A DNA stretch of 27,015 nucleotides from CBDCWA01 sp046048295 (lineage in GTDB: Bacteria; Pseudomonadota; Alphaproteobacteria; Rhizobiales; Hyphomicrobiaceae). Positions 1-7,192 of this stretch are shown here, piece after piece; position 1 is the first letter of the stretch; each line of letters starts with the position of its first letter. The DNA is taken from contig JBJOGJ010000023.1 in NCBI GenBank assembly GCA_046048295.1, positions 1-27,015 on the forward strand. The letters run 5' to 3'. Under the pieces are notes generated by a model. That model was not told where the DNA came from. It ran no database searches and saw only the letters and a program-made list of their open reading frames with translations. Position numbers and translations under genes: made by a program.

Positions 1-269
1 TGCGGGTGGTACTTACCGAGTACGTCTCCCACCACCGCTGCCGACTTGCGGAACTTTGCGGTGGATGCGAGCCCCATGCGATGCATCGTGTAGAGTATGC
101 GGCGATGCACCGGCTTCAGGCCGTCGCGCACGTCAGGCAGCGCCCGGCTCACGATGACGCTCATCGCGTAGGCAAGATAGGAGTTCTTCATCTCGTCGGT
201 GATGGCGACGGGACGGATGTCGTTCGGCCCCTCGCCAGAGCCGCCGGTGTCGTTAATGTCTTCTGCCAC
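1..269 (-). CDS. gyrA: DNA gyrase subunit A, N-terminal part (runs off the left edge)
   Basis: This is the first 89 codons of the GyrA subunit of DNA gyrase, the ATP-dependent type II topoisomerase that supercoils DNA. The reverse strand reads from a GTG at 269, with an in-frame TGA just upstream. It encodes the conserved GyrA start: SYLAYAMSVIVSRALPDVRD at about residues 30-49, then GLKPVHRRILY, then KSAAVVGDVLGKYHP at the window edge. The catalytic tyrosine and most of the quinolone-resistance region lie outside the window. The N-terminal extension before the SYLAYAMS block is a little longer than in E. coli. In Hyphomicrobiales gyrA commonly follows ssb on the same strand. Here ssb is also on the minus strand but about 8 kb upstream, so catabolic and zinc genes sit between them. 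Identification is by motif and is secure; the GTG start is likely but not proven. Confidence 0.95.
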   Translation of the reverse strand, partial: MAEDINDTGGSGEGPNDIRPVAITDEMKNSYLAYAMSVIVSRALPDVRDGLKPVHRRILYTMHRMGLASTAKFRKSAAVVGDVLGKYHP

Positions 270-330
270 GATTGGTTCCGTTCAACCCCAGATCAGGCCG
301 GGCATTTTCCCTTGGTCGGGGAAGCAAGAC

Positions 331-347
331 GCAGCTCATGGAGCTGC
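331..347. repeat. Perfect 7-bp inverted repeat in the gyrA leader
   Basis: GCAGCTC-ATG-GAGCTGC is a perfect palindrome with a 3-base centre. It lies between the class II aldolase gene and gyrA, downstream of the possible gyrA promoter. There is no T-run, so it is not a convincing terminator. It could be a leader hairpin or a protein-binding site; its role is unknown. Confidence 0.4.
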
Positions 348-364
348 ACGCCCGGAATCGACGG

Positions 365-393
365 AATGTAGCCCAGCGCTCGGAAAACAGCAA
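365..393 (-). promoter_or_regulatory. Possible gyrA promoter
   Basis: On the minus strand TTGCTG (388-393) and TACATT (365-370) are separated by exactly 17 bases and point at gyrA, giving a leader of about 90 bases. The -10 is only a moderate match, so this is a weak prediction by eye. Confidence 0.28.
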
Positions 394-471
394 CGTGACG
401 CCTGCCCAGATGGGCCAAGCTCCCCAATTTTCGAGCATTTCCGCGCGCTTTGCCGCGGCAAGACCGTCTTC

Positions 472-1206
472 TCAGAGGTAATGGGCGCAGCCGGCCTTTC
501 TGGCCCAGTACTCGAGCGCACGCTCGATGTGCATGCCACCCGGCCCGAAGCCTTCACGGATTGCGATCTCGCCCTCGGTCAGCGCCTTGACGTCGCCACC
601 GAGACGAATTGCGTCCATCAGAACCTGGGCGTTCTGGGGCAGGTAGATCGAGACCTTCAAGACTTCGACGAGATTGGCCCCAGCCGCCGTGAAGCCGTGG
701 CCGCGCATCAAAACCGCCCGGTTGTTGCCGAGTGCAGCCGCGAGGTCGCGACCCTGGTCGATGTCGGTGATGAGCAGGCCTGTGTCGCCGAAACGCTTCT
801 GGCTGTCCCACACCGGGATCACCGGCCCACACTGGGAGGCGGTATGGATAACCGTCCTCAGTGGCACCGAGCTGATGGAGAAGGGCAGCACGGCAAGCGC
901 ATGGCTGTGTACGACACAATTAAACTGCGGGTAGGCCGCCAGCACGCCTGCATGTATGAAGCGCTCGGCATAGGGCGCCTCCGGGCGGCCATCCGCAACC
1001 TCGCCGTCGAGCGAGAACTCCAGGATATCATCTGGCTCGACGAGTTCGGGGCTGCGGGAGCGCGAGAGGAAAAATCGGTCGGGGCGGTCTGGGTGACGTT
1101 GGCTTATGTGGCCGAAGGCATCGACGACGCCCTGGTCCGCAAGAATCCTGTTCGCCACCACGAGGTGCCGCTTCAGTCGCTCGACATCGGTCTTGCTGTC
1201 TGGCAT
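472..1206 (-). CDS. Class II aldolase/adducin-family protein
   Basis: A 244-residue single-domain protein of the zinc-dependent class II aldolase/adducin family, whose members include fuculose-phosphate aldolase and several aromatic acid decarboxylases. The metal site is visible: VVHSHA gives His100 and His102, RGHG gives His170, and Glu81 sits at the position of the catalytic glutamate. Length is normal for the family. It is the last gene of a minus-strand operon, 15 bases after the bicupin gene. Its neighbours are a 4,5-dihydroxyphthalate decarboxylase-like protein and a gentisate-dioxygenase-like protein. Some family members are 3,4-dihydroxyphthalate decarboxylases, so a decarboxylase or a retro-aldol step on a ring-cleavage product are both possible. 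The family is sure; the substrate is inference. Confidence 0.88.
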   Translation of the reverse strand: MPDSKTDVERLKRHLVVANRILADQGVVDAFGHISQRHPDRPDRFFLSRSRSPELVEPDDILEFSLDGEVADGRPEAPYAERFIHAGVLAAYPQFNCVVHSHALAVLPFSISSVPLRTVIHTASQCGPVIPVWDSQKRFGDTGLLITDIDQGRDLAAALGNNRAVLMRGHGFTAAGANLVEVLKVSIYLPQNAQVLMDAIRLGGDVKALTEGEIAIREGFGPGGMHIERALEYWARKAGCAHYL

Positions 1207-1221
1207 AGCACCGCTTCTCGC

Positions 1222-2205
1222 CTATCGTTTGCTGTTCACTGCCTCGATGGGTCGCAGCCAGTTCAGGAACTTCAGTACTGGTGCATCGGAAACGCGAAGG
1301 AGGTGCGATCTCGCGCCTTTCGCCTCGAACAACGATGCGCAGCTGGATGGCACGGCAATGACGTCACCGCGCCCGCACTCGAAGACCTCGTCGTCCACCG
1401 TCGCGGTCACAGCGCCATCCATGACGGCATAGATCGAATTCAGTGTCGTTGCATCGTTGTCGAGCTTGGCGCCAGGATCGAGCCGCGTCACGTGCAGTGC
1501 GATCGAAGCCATCGCCGGTTCGCCAAGCGAGACTCGCTTGCAGCCGGGTGTGCGTTCGGCAACACCATCGAGCCGCTTCTGAGTGTCGGCCCAGGTGAAG
1601 CGATAGGGCGAATGGCGAGCGATGATATCCGTCTTCTCGAGCTCGTCCGGGTGCTGCTCGAAGAACATCGGGCCGAGGAGGTGGACGAGGGGGACATCGA
1701 GGAAGTCGATCCAGTAGGCGTCGGCGTCACCTTCGTTCGAGTGCCCGTGCCATAGCCAGTTCGGCGTCAGCAGCACGTCGCCCGGTTCCATTGGAATTTT
1801 TTCGCCGGCAACGATCGTGTACGTCTTTGGGCCAGTGTCCAGAACGAGGCGCAGCGCGTTCGCCGTGTGCCGATGGGAGCGGGCCGCCTCGCCCGCCTTG
1901 ACGAGTTGGTAGGCCGTGACCAATGTCTGGACGGTCGGGTATACGTTACCCGGGATCGGATTGGCGAGGATGAGGTTGCGGCGCTCGGCGAGTTCGGTGT
2001 TGACGAAGCGGCCCGCCGCGTTCAACGCGGCCTTGGCAGGACGGTATGGCCAATGCGCCGGGACGAAGGGGCGCTTTGGCTTCGGATACATCGACGGCTC
2101 GGGCTTGGCCCAGCCATTCTGCATTTTCGCGTCCTCGAGGAGCTTCAAGAGCTCGTCCATGCTGGCTGCGCGATCGAATGCCTCGGGGGCAACGCTGCTC
2201 ATCAT
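1222..2205 (-). CDS. Gentisate 1,2-dioxygenase-like bicupin protein
   Basis: A 327-residue cupin protein resembling gentisate 1,2-dioxygenases, cytosolic Fe(II) enzymes that open 2,5-dihydroxy aromatic acids between the carboxyl- and hydroxyl-bearing carbons. The first cupin carries the metal-binding pattern HRHTANALR (His111, His113) and a WHGH stretch (His153, His155), followed by a conserved PGDVLLTPNWLWHGH-type strand. The second cupin, about residues 235-300, has the fold-like pattern (GAVTATV...GRGDVIAVPS) but no histidine pair, so it looks metal-free. The gene lies 8 bases after the decarboxylase-like gene and 15 before the aldolase-like gene. Two ATG codons are adjacent (2205 and 2202); a GGAG site sits 3 and 6 bases before them, which favours the second. 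True gentisate, salicylate or 1-hydroxy-2-naphthoate activity cannot be told apart by eye. Confidence 0.85.
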   Translation of the reverse strand: MMSSVAPEAFDRAASMDELLKLLEDAKMQNGWAKPEPSMYPKPKRPFVPAHWPYRPAKAALNAAGRFVNTELAERRNLILANPIPGNVYPTVQTLVTAYQLVKAGEAARSHRHTANALRLVLDTGPKTYTIVAGEKIPMEPGDVLLTPNWLWHGHSNEGDADAYWIDFLDVPLVHLLGPMFFEQHPDELEKTDIIARHSPYRFTWADTQKRLDGVAERTPGCKRVSLGEPAMASIALHVTRLDPGAKLDNDATTLNSIYAVMDGAVTATVDDEVFECGRGDVIAVPSSCASLFEAKGARSHLLRVSDAPVLKFLNWLRPIEAVNSKR

Positions 2206-2213
2206 CGGCTCCT

Positions 2214-3218
2214 TCAGTGCGCCTGCCAGTCCACATTGCCGACCGGCAGGAAAAGATCGTCCACCTTCGGCCGCTCAGGGATCAGGCCCTGCTCATGTAG
2301 GTAATCGCAAAGCGCCTCGAGCGTCGGCCGGTTCGCATCGACGCCGTATGGCCAGGGATCGCCATCTTCGAAGACATCGTCGATCTCATCGAGATCATCG
2401 GTCATCCACGGCAACATGTAGCGAAGATAAACCAGTGACTTCATCTTGGCGAGCGCCACATCCTTGGCCTGGGTGAACGCCTTGAAGAGGCTCGTCGCAA
2501 TGAACGGGTTGGCCTCGTACACGTCGCGGCGAATGGCGATCAGGTGCATGATCGGGAAGATCCTGGTGCGGCGGTAGTAGTCCTTCTCGATTTCCCGGAA
2601 GTCGGGAAACAGGCGCACGAGGTCCGGATTGGTCCGGATGCCCGAAGGCAACCGTGTGCCGATTATGGCGTCGATACTGCCCTCTGCAAGCAGTTCGCTC
2701 ACCGTTCTGGACGATGTGTTGCGCTCTATCCTCGGTGGGCGCGCCATCGGCAGAATCGTCGGATTGCCGTGCGTGCCTGGCGAGTTGATGGCGCCTTCGA
2801 CCCAAGTGATGGTGGAAAGGTCGACGCCGTACTCGTGCTGCAGGTGGCCACGAATCCAGACTGCCGCGGTCATTGTGTAGAGCGGTACCCCAATGCGCTT
2901 GCCCTCCAGATCCTTGGCGGTCCGGATACCCGACTTGCGATTGATCGAGATGAGACCATGGCGAAAGATCCGCGAGGGAAACACCGGGATCGCGACGAAG
3001 CGCGGATCACGGGCAACATGCCGCTGGATGAATTCCGACGTCGAGAGTTCCGCGACGTCGAATTCGGCCCTCGAGCTCATGCGATCAAAGACGTCGCGCG
3101 GGTCATCGTTGACCATGAAGTTGAGATCGATTCCTTCGGGGACGACCTCGCCAGACAGCAGCGGAGCCATGCGGTCGTAAAGGCCACAGGCAAAGTTCAA
3201 TCGGACTTTCGACATCAT
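2214..3218 (-). CDS. 4,5-dihydroxyphthalate decarboxylase-like protein
   Basis: A 334-residue protein similar to 4,5-dihydroxyphthalate decarboxylase (Pht5 type), which removes one carboxyl group from dihydroxyphthalate to give protocatechuate. The family uses a periplasmic-binding-protein fold. Visible pieces are the start KVRLNFACGLYDRM, then FDVAELSTSEF near residue 55, DLEGKRIGVPLYTMTAAVWIRG near 103-124, and the GSIDAIIGTRLP block near 182. There is no signal peptide or lipobox, so it should act in the cytoplasm and is not a transport receptor. It lies 9 bases after the crotonase stop and 8 before the bicupin start, clearly in one operon. Two adjacent ATGs exist; a GGGG stretch is better placed for the second (3215). 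Whether the substrate is a phthalate is not shown by the sequence. Confidence 0.82.
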   Translation of the reverse strand: MMSKVRLNFACGLYDRMAPLLSGEVVPEGIDLNFMVNDDPRDVFDRMSSRAEFDVAELSTSEFIQRHVARDPRFVAIPVFPSRIFRHGLISINRKSGIRTAKDLEGKRIGVPLYTMTAAVWIRGHLQHEYGVDLSTITWVEGAINSPGTHGNPTILPMARPPRIERNTSSRTVSELLAEGSIDAIIGTRLPSGIRTNPDLVRLFPDFREIEKDYYRRTRIFPIMHLIAIRRDVYEANPFIATSLFKAFTQAKDVALAKMKSLVYLRYMLPWMTDDLDEIDDVFEDGDPWPYGVDANRPTLEALCDYLHEQGLIPERPKVDDLFLPVGNVDWQAH

Positions 3219-3227
3219 TCACCCCGT

Positions 3228-3971
3228 TCAGGATCTGCGCATCTCGCTCGACGAGTTGATCAGCGCATGCAGGTTGCGCGAGAAATCAACCGCCGCCTGC
3301 GGATCCATGTTCAGGGCGTGCGTCAGGTACTCCTTTACGGCCTGGCTGGCGATCGGCGGGGCTTTGAGGATTGCTGCCGTCGTCTGGTCGAGCAGCGCAT
3401 CGAGCCCGCCTTCGGGCGCGATCTCGCTGACGATGCCAAAACTGACGGCGCGCTCGGCGGAAATCAGGGCTGTCGAATTAACGAGGTAAGTTATCGCCTT
3501 GCGGGGCAGGCGATCGATCAGCGCCGAAAGAACCATACCGGGATATATGTTGTGGCCCATTTCGGGGATCTGGAATTTCGCCGTATCGGCTGCGAGCGTA
3601 ATGTCGGAAAGTGCAGCGATCGCGAGACCGAAGCCGCGTGCGCGCCCCTGGACGACAGATATGACGGGGATCGGGCAGCGGCGGACTGCATTGTAGCAGT
3701 CGAAGACGATATCGTAGTCGCGACGGCGCTGCAGCGCCTCCTTCGGTACCGCCGGCGTGCCGGGCGCCGGCTTGGGGCCTGAATCGCGCCCCATACAGAA
3801 GTCGGCGCCGGCGCCACGCAGGACTACAATGCGGGCATTTTCCGGAGCGCCATGAAGGATGGATATCAGTTCGACCGCCATCGCGTCGTTCACGCCATTG
3901 CCGACTTCGGGTCGGTTCAGCGTCACAGTGAGGATCTCGCCCTCCTGCCTGGTCAGAATACTCTCGCTCAC
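3228..3971 (-). CDS. Enoyl-CoA hydratase/isomerase (crotonase) family protein
   Basis: A 247-residue crotonase-fold protein acting on a CoA thioester. I start it at the GTG at 3971 because a GAGGGAGAG ribosome site lies just upstream; the frame is open to 4028 but the extra 19 residues do not look like crotonase. The first oxyanion region is GADFCMGRD (55-63). The second is RGFGLA (112-117), where the usual GGG is GFG and the glutamate matching rat Glu144 is Ala117. The second catalytic glutamate is kept (Glu137 in FQIPE). That pattern argues against simple hydration and for isomerase, lyase or another crotonase chemistry. It is the first gene of the four-gene catabolic operon and implies a CoA-activated intermediate, although no CoA ligase is in the window. 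Confidence 0.88.
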   Translation of the reverse strand: MSESILTRQEGEILTVTLNRPEVGNGVNDAMAVELISILHGAPENARIVVLRGAGADFCMGRDSGPKPAPGTPAVPKEALQRRRDYDIVFDCYNAVRRCPIPVISVVQGRARGFGLAIAALSDITLAADTAKFQIPEMGHNIYPGMVLSALIDRLPRKAITYLVNSTALISAERAVSFGIVSEIAPEGGLDALLDQTTAAILKAPPIASQAVKEYLTHALNMDPQAAVDFSRNLHALINSSSEMRRS

Positions 3972-4030
3972 GTCTCTCTCCCTCGAGAACCCGGTCCGTT
4001 CAGTCGCATGTCGGATGCCCCGCCCCATAC

Positions 4031-4059
4031 ACTATACGCAGCGGCACCATTTTCGCCAG
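4031..4059 (-). promoter_or_regulatory. Possible promoter of the four-gene catabolic operon
   Basis: On the minus strand CTGGCG (4054-4059) and TATAGT (4031-4036) are spaced by 17 bases, about 60 bases before the crotonase GTG. The -10 is good, the -35 weak. It would separate the operon from the zur gene upstream. Confidence 0.35.
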
Positions 4060-4083
4060 TGTCAGAGCTTGTCGCAGCGGGCT

Positions 4084-4497
4084 TCAGTCCGTCTTACAGG
4101 AGCGGCAGCGGCCGGAGACCTCGATCCTGATGGCACCAACGTCGAAGCCGGAAGAATCCGCTCTACGGGAGAGCAGCGTCGAGCAGTCCTCCGCGGGCAG
4201 CTCTATGGTTTCCTTGCAGTCCTCGCAGATCATGAAGGCAACCGGCTCGGCATGCGGGGCATGATCGCAGGCGACGAAGGCGTTCAGGCTCTCGATCCGG
4301 TGCACGAGGCCCAGGTCTACGAGCTTGTCCAGCGCCCTGTAGATGGTGACGGGTGCGGTGAGGCCGCGAGCGCGGACCCCCTTCTGATCGAGAATCTCGT
4401 AGGCGGACAGCGGCTTGCCGGCGCTGCGTAGCGCCTGAAACACGATGTTCTGGTTCTTCGAAAGATCAGCGCTGCCGTTCATGCGAAGTGCTTCCAT
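4084..4497 (-). CDS. zur: Zinc uptake regulator Zur (Fur family)
   Basis: A 137-residue Fur-family repressor that shuts off zinc uptake genes when zinc is plentiful. The N-terminal winged helix covers about residues 10-70 (SAYEILDQKG, then PVTIYRALDKLVDLGLVHRI). The C-terminal metal and dimer domain holds structural zinc pairs CEDC (Cys91, Cys94) and CRSC (Cys131, Cys134), with ACDHAPH (77-82) supplying likely regulatory ligands. Assignment as Zur rather than Fur, Irr or PerR rests on the linkage: the gene overlaps the end of znuB by 32 bases and a Zur-type palindrome lies ahead of znuC. A second in-frame ATG at 4482 is an alternative start. Co-transcription with znuCB would give negative feedback. 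Confidence 0.95.
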   Translation of the reverse strand: MEALRMNGSADLSKNQNIVFQALRSAGKPLSAYEILDQKGVRARGLTAPVTIYRALDKLVDLGLVHRIESLNAFVACDHAPHAEPVAFMICEDCKETIELPAEDCSTLLSRRADSSGFDVGAIRIEVSGRCRSCKTD

Positions 4498-5302
4498 GCG
4501 CGTGCCAGCGGCCGATGTTGCTGGCAGTCACAGCAAGACTTACCAGAAAGAGGCCGAGTGCCGCGACAACAATCGAAGGCCCTGCCGGCGTGTCGAGTGC
4601 CATTGCGCCGGCCAGCCCCAGCACTACGCTGGCGGCGCCTGCAACGGTTGCATAGGCTGCCATTTCCTCCGGCGAGCGGGACAGCCCGCGTGCCGTAGCA
4701 GCCGGAATGATCAGCAGCGACAGGATCAGCAGTACGCCCACGACCTTCATTGCAATTGCGATTACCACGGCCGTCAACAGCATGAATACAGTGCTCGTGC
4801 GCTCAGGAGCCAAACCCTCGGCGGCCGCAATGTCGGCGCTGACGGTCCCGGCAAGCAGCGCCCGCCACTGATGGAGAAGCACTGCGAGGATAACGGCGCC
4901 ACCGAGCCATACAGCGGCGATATCGGTCCAGGTCACAGCGAGGACATCGCCGAACAGATAGCCCATCAGATCGACGCGAATGCCAGGCAGGAATGCGATC
5001 AGCACCAGACCAAGCGCCAGCATGCCATGGGCCAGCAGCCCCAGGAGCGTATCGGTCGGCAGCGTCGCGCGATGTTCCAGCCATCGGAGCGCGGGCACCA
5101 TTGCCACGCCCATCACGAGCACTCCGAGCATCGGGGCCACGTTTGCCATGAGCCCGAGCGCCACCCCGAGCAGGGCTCCGTGGGATAAGGTGGCGCCGAA
5201 ATAGGCCATGCGGCGCCAAACGATGAAGGCGCCGAGCGGGCCTGCAACCAGCGCGACGCCGACACCGGCGATCAGCGCGCGGAACACGAAATCCTCGATC
5301 AT
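4466..5302 (-). CDS. znuB: Zinc ABC transporter permease ZnuB
   Basis: A 278-residue inner-membrane permease of the ABC-3 family (ZnuB/TroC type) that passes zinc from ZnuA into the cytoplasm using ATP hydrolysed by ZnuC. The sequence is almost entirely hydrophobic helices, beginning LIAGVGVALVAGPLGAF and with the family block ATLSHGALLGVALG at about 37-50. A late conserved stretch, KVVGVLLILSLLIIPAATA, lies near 186-204. Length is typical. The start ATG overlaps the znuC stop in an ATGA arrangement, and its 3' end overlaps zur, so the three genes should be translated from one message. The hydrophilic C-terminal tail has a few histidines but no strong motif. Confidence 0.95.
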   Translation of the reverse strand: MIEDFVFRALIAGVGVALVAGPLGAFIVWRRMAYFGATLSHGALLGVALGLMANVAPMLGVLVMGVAMVPALRWLEHRATLPTDTLLGLLAHGMLALGLVLIAFLPGIRVDLMGYLFGDVLAVTWTDIAAVWLGGAVILAVLLHQWRALLAGTVSADIAAAEGLAPERTSTVFMLLTAVVIAIAMKVVGVLLILSLLIIPAATARGLSRSPEEMAAYATVAGAASVVLGLAGAMALDTPAGPSIVVAALGLFLVSLAVTASNIGRWHAHGSTSHERQR

Positions 5303-6102
5303 TCCGGCCTCTTTGCGTGTTGGTGAAGAGTGCCGCCTGCGACATCCGTCAGCAGCGAACCGTCGTCGGCGTGGGAATGGTCGTGGTGATGCTGGTAGAC
5401 GGCAAGGGTCTCGGCGGCGCGGGGGCCAAACAGGCGCAGATACTCAGGGCTCTCCGACACAGTCGCCGGAGTGCCATGGCAACATACATGTCCGTTGAGG
5501 CAGACCACGGTGTCGGTCGCCGCCATGACGATATGGAGATCGTGTGAAATGAGTAGAATGCCACAACCGAGACGGGCGCGAATCTCGCCGATAAGGTCGT
5601 AGAGTGCGACCTCTCCCGTGAAGTCGACGCCCTGTACGGGCTCGTCGAGCACAAGAAGATCCGGCTTGCGAACGATGGCGCGGGCGAGCAGCGCGCGCTG
5701 GAATTCGCCGCCGGAGAGCGTGTGAACCTGGGCGTCGCCGTAGCGAGAGAGCCCTACCCACTCGAGGGCCTGATCCACATCGCCCAGCGCTGGCGACGAG
5801 GTCAGGGAGAGCAGCCTGCGTACGGTCAGTGGCAGGGTTCTGTCGACCGTGAGCCTCTGTGGCACATAGCCGACATTCAAGCCGGGGCGGCGTTCGACGT
5901 TCCCTTCATCTATCGCGATCAGGCCCAGTGCCGCACGCGCTGTCGTCGACTTGCCGCCGCCATTGGGTCCGATCAAGGTCACGATCTCGCCGGCAGCAAC
6001 GGTGATGTCGACGTTGCGCACCAGCCAGCGGCCGTCGCGGCAGACTCCGATCCCGTGCGCCTCGATCAGCCGACTTTTCCCGCCGTCAGTGTGGGGCGCC
6101 AT
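5299..6102 (-). CDS. znuC: Zinc ABC transporter ATP-binding protein ZnuC
   Basis: A 267-residue ABC ATPase that powers zinc import with ZnuB. All ABC motifs are present: Walker A GPNGGGKST (45-53), signature LSGGE (129-133), Walker B LLVLDEP (149-155) and the H-loop SHD (His187). The tail carries a histidine cluster, HHHDHSH (238-244), as seen in other ZnuC proteins. The frame is open to an ATG at 6135, but that codon lies inside the Zur palindrome and has no ribosome site, so I start at the ATG at 6102. The gene is divergent from znuA, and on the minus strand TTGTTC and TATAAC (18 bases apart, 6136-6165) form a possible promoter whose -10 lies in the Zur box. Confidence 0.95.
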   Translation of the reverse strand: MAPHTDGGKSRLIEAHGIGVCRDGRWLVRNVDITVAAGEIVTLIGPNGGGKSTTARAALGLIAIDEGNVERRPGLNVGYVPQRLTVDRTLPLTVRRLLSLTSSPALGDVDQALEWVGLSRYGDAQVHTLSGGEFQRALLARAIVRKPDLLVLDEPVQGVDFTGEVALYDLIGEIRARLGCGILLISHDLHIVMAATDTVVCLNGHVCCHGTPATVSESPEYLRLFGPRAAETLAVYQHHHDHSHADDGSLLTDVAGGTLHQHAKRPE

Positions 6103-6132
6103 ATTTGTCCGCCGTTCTCCGTTGCCTGGTGG

Positions 6133-6151
6133 CATGTTATAGTATTACATG
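6133..6151. promoter_or_regulatory. Zur operator between znuC and znuA
   Basis: CATGTTATAGTATTACATG is a 19-base palindrome, matching at all but one symmetric pair apart from the centre base. It agrees with the alphaproteobacterial Zur box core GTTATA-N-TATAAC with one mismatch. It lies between the divergent znuA and znuCB-zur units, overlaps a possible -10 for znuC, and is about 48 bases before the znuA ATG. A single operator could therefore control both directions. Confidence 0.85.
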
Positions 6152-6198
6152 CGTGCATCGAACAACCATCTGCTCCCGCGCCACCTCAAAGGTCTCCC

Positions 6199-7170
6199 AT
6201 GCCAAACGGCCTGCGCACCGCTGCAGCGTTACTCTGCTGGCTCGCGCTCGCGACGTCCACTGTCGCTGCACCAAAGGTTGCGGTCTCCATCAAACCTGTC
6301 CACGCGCTTGTTGCCGGCGTCATGGATGGTTCCGGTACGCCCGACCTCGTCATTCCCGGTTCCGCATCTCCCCACGCCTATGCACTCCGCCCGTCAGAGG
6401 CTCGTCTCCTTGCCAATGCGGACCTGGTATTCTGGGTCGGGCCGACACTCGAGGTCGTCCTTTCCTCCCCCATCACCGCTCTTGCCGGAAAAGCGCGCGT
6501 CGTACGCCTTATCGACGAGCCAGGGCTCAGGCAGTGGCCGATCAGGACCGGGCGGGAATGGCCGGCTCACAACGATTATCACGGTCATGGTCATGACCAC
6601 CACCACGGTCACGCACAGCCGAAGAACGGCGGCGGGATCGATCCACACATTTGGCTCGATCCGCACAATGCCAAGCTCATTACCCGTACCGCTGCGCGCG
6701 TTCTCGCGGAAATCGATCCTGTCAACGCCGCTCGCTACCGGGCGAACAGCGAGCGCCAACTCGCGGCACTCGACGCATTGACGGGCCGGATCGGCGGGAT
6801 TCTTGAGCCTGTCAAGAATCGCCCGTTCCTCGTCTTCCACGACGCCTACCAGTACTTCGAGCGACGATTCGCGCTCTCGGCGGCAGGTGCCATCGCGATC
6901 AGCCCCGATCGGCAGCCCGGCCCCCGGCAGATCTCACGACTGCGCAAGGTGATCCGCGCGAAATCGGTCCGTTGTCTCTTCATGGAGCCGCAATTTCCGC
7001 CGCGGATTGCAGCCGTGGTCGCTGCCGGAACGGGAATTCGGACCGATACGCTCGATCCGCTCGGCGCTGCATTGACAGCGGGTCCCGGTCTTTATGCGAC
7101 TCTGCTAGAGAACATGGCGGGCACTCTGTCAGACTGCCTGTCGCAGAAGGCCGGGGTCTCCCGGCGGTGA
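6199..7170 (+). CDS. znuA: Zinc ABC transporter substrate-binding protein ZnuA
   Basis: A 323-residue periplasmic zinc receptor. A signal peptide spans about residues 1-23 (ending near STVAAP). Zinc ligands expected for ZnuA are visible: His59 in SPHAYALRPS, His150 in DPHIWLDPHN, and His214 in LVFHDAYQYF. Between the first two lies the histidine-rich loop typical of ZnuA (124-138, with HGHGHDHHHGH). Cys259 and Cys313 match the pair that forms a disulfide in E. coli ZnuA. The ATG at 6199 has AAAGG seven bases upstream; the frame is open further upstream, but that stretch lies over the operator. It is transcribed away from znuCB-zur. It converges on the SGNH hydrolase gene with only 22 bases between. 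Confidence 0.96.
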   Translation: MPNGLRTAAALLCWLALATSTVAAPKVAVSIKPVHALVAGVMDGSGTPDLVIPGSASPHAYALRPSEARLLANADLVFWVGPTLEVVLSSPITALAGKARVVRLIDEPGLRQWPIRTGREWPAHNDYHGHGHDHHHGHAQPKNGGGIDPHIWLDPHNAKLITRTAARVLAEIDPVNAARYRANSERQLAALDALTGRIGGILEPVKNRPFLVFHDAYQYFERRFALSAAGAIAISPDRQPGPRQISRLRKVIRAKSVRCLFMEPQFPPRIAAVVAAGTGIRTDTLDPLGAALTAGPGLYATLLENMAGTLSDCLSQKAGVSRR

Positions 7171-7192
7171 ACCGTCGACAAGCCCCCCTATT

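Noticed and set aside
199..1755. Long plus-strand open frame (518 codons)
   Set aside because: It lies antisense to the class II aldolase and bicupin genes, has no recognisable domain, and its composition is that of a GC-rich shadow frame.
2214..3218. Reading the decarboxylase-like protein as an ABC transporter binding protein
   Set aside because: The fold is shared, but there is no signal peptide or lipobox, no transporter genes are near, and the operon holds only cytoplasmic enzymes.
2544..3782. Long plus-strand open frame (412 codons)
   Set aside because: It is antisense to the decarboxylase-like and crotonase genes, which have clear family motifs; the frame itself has none.
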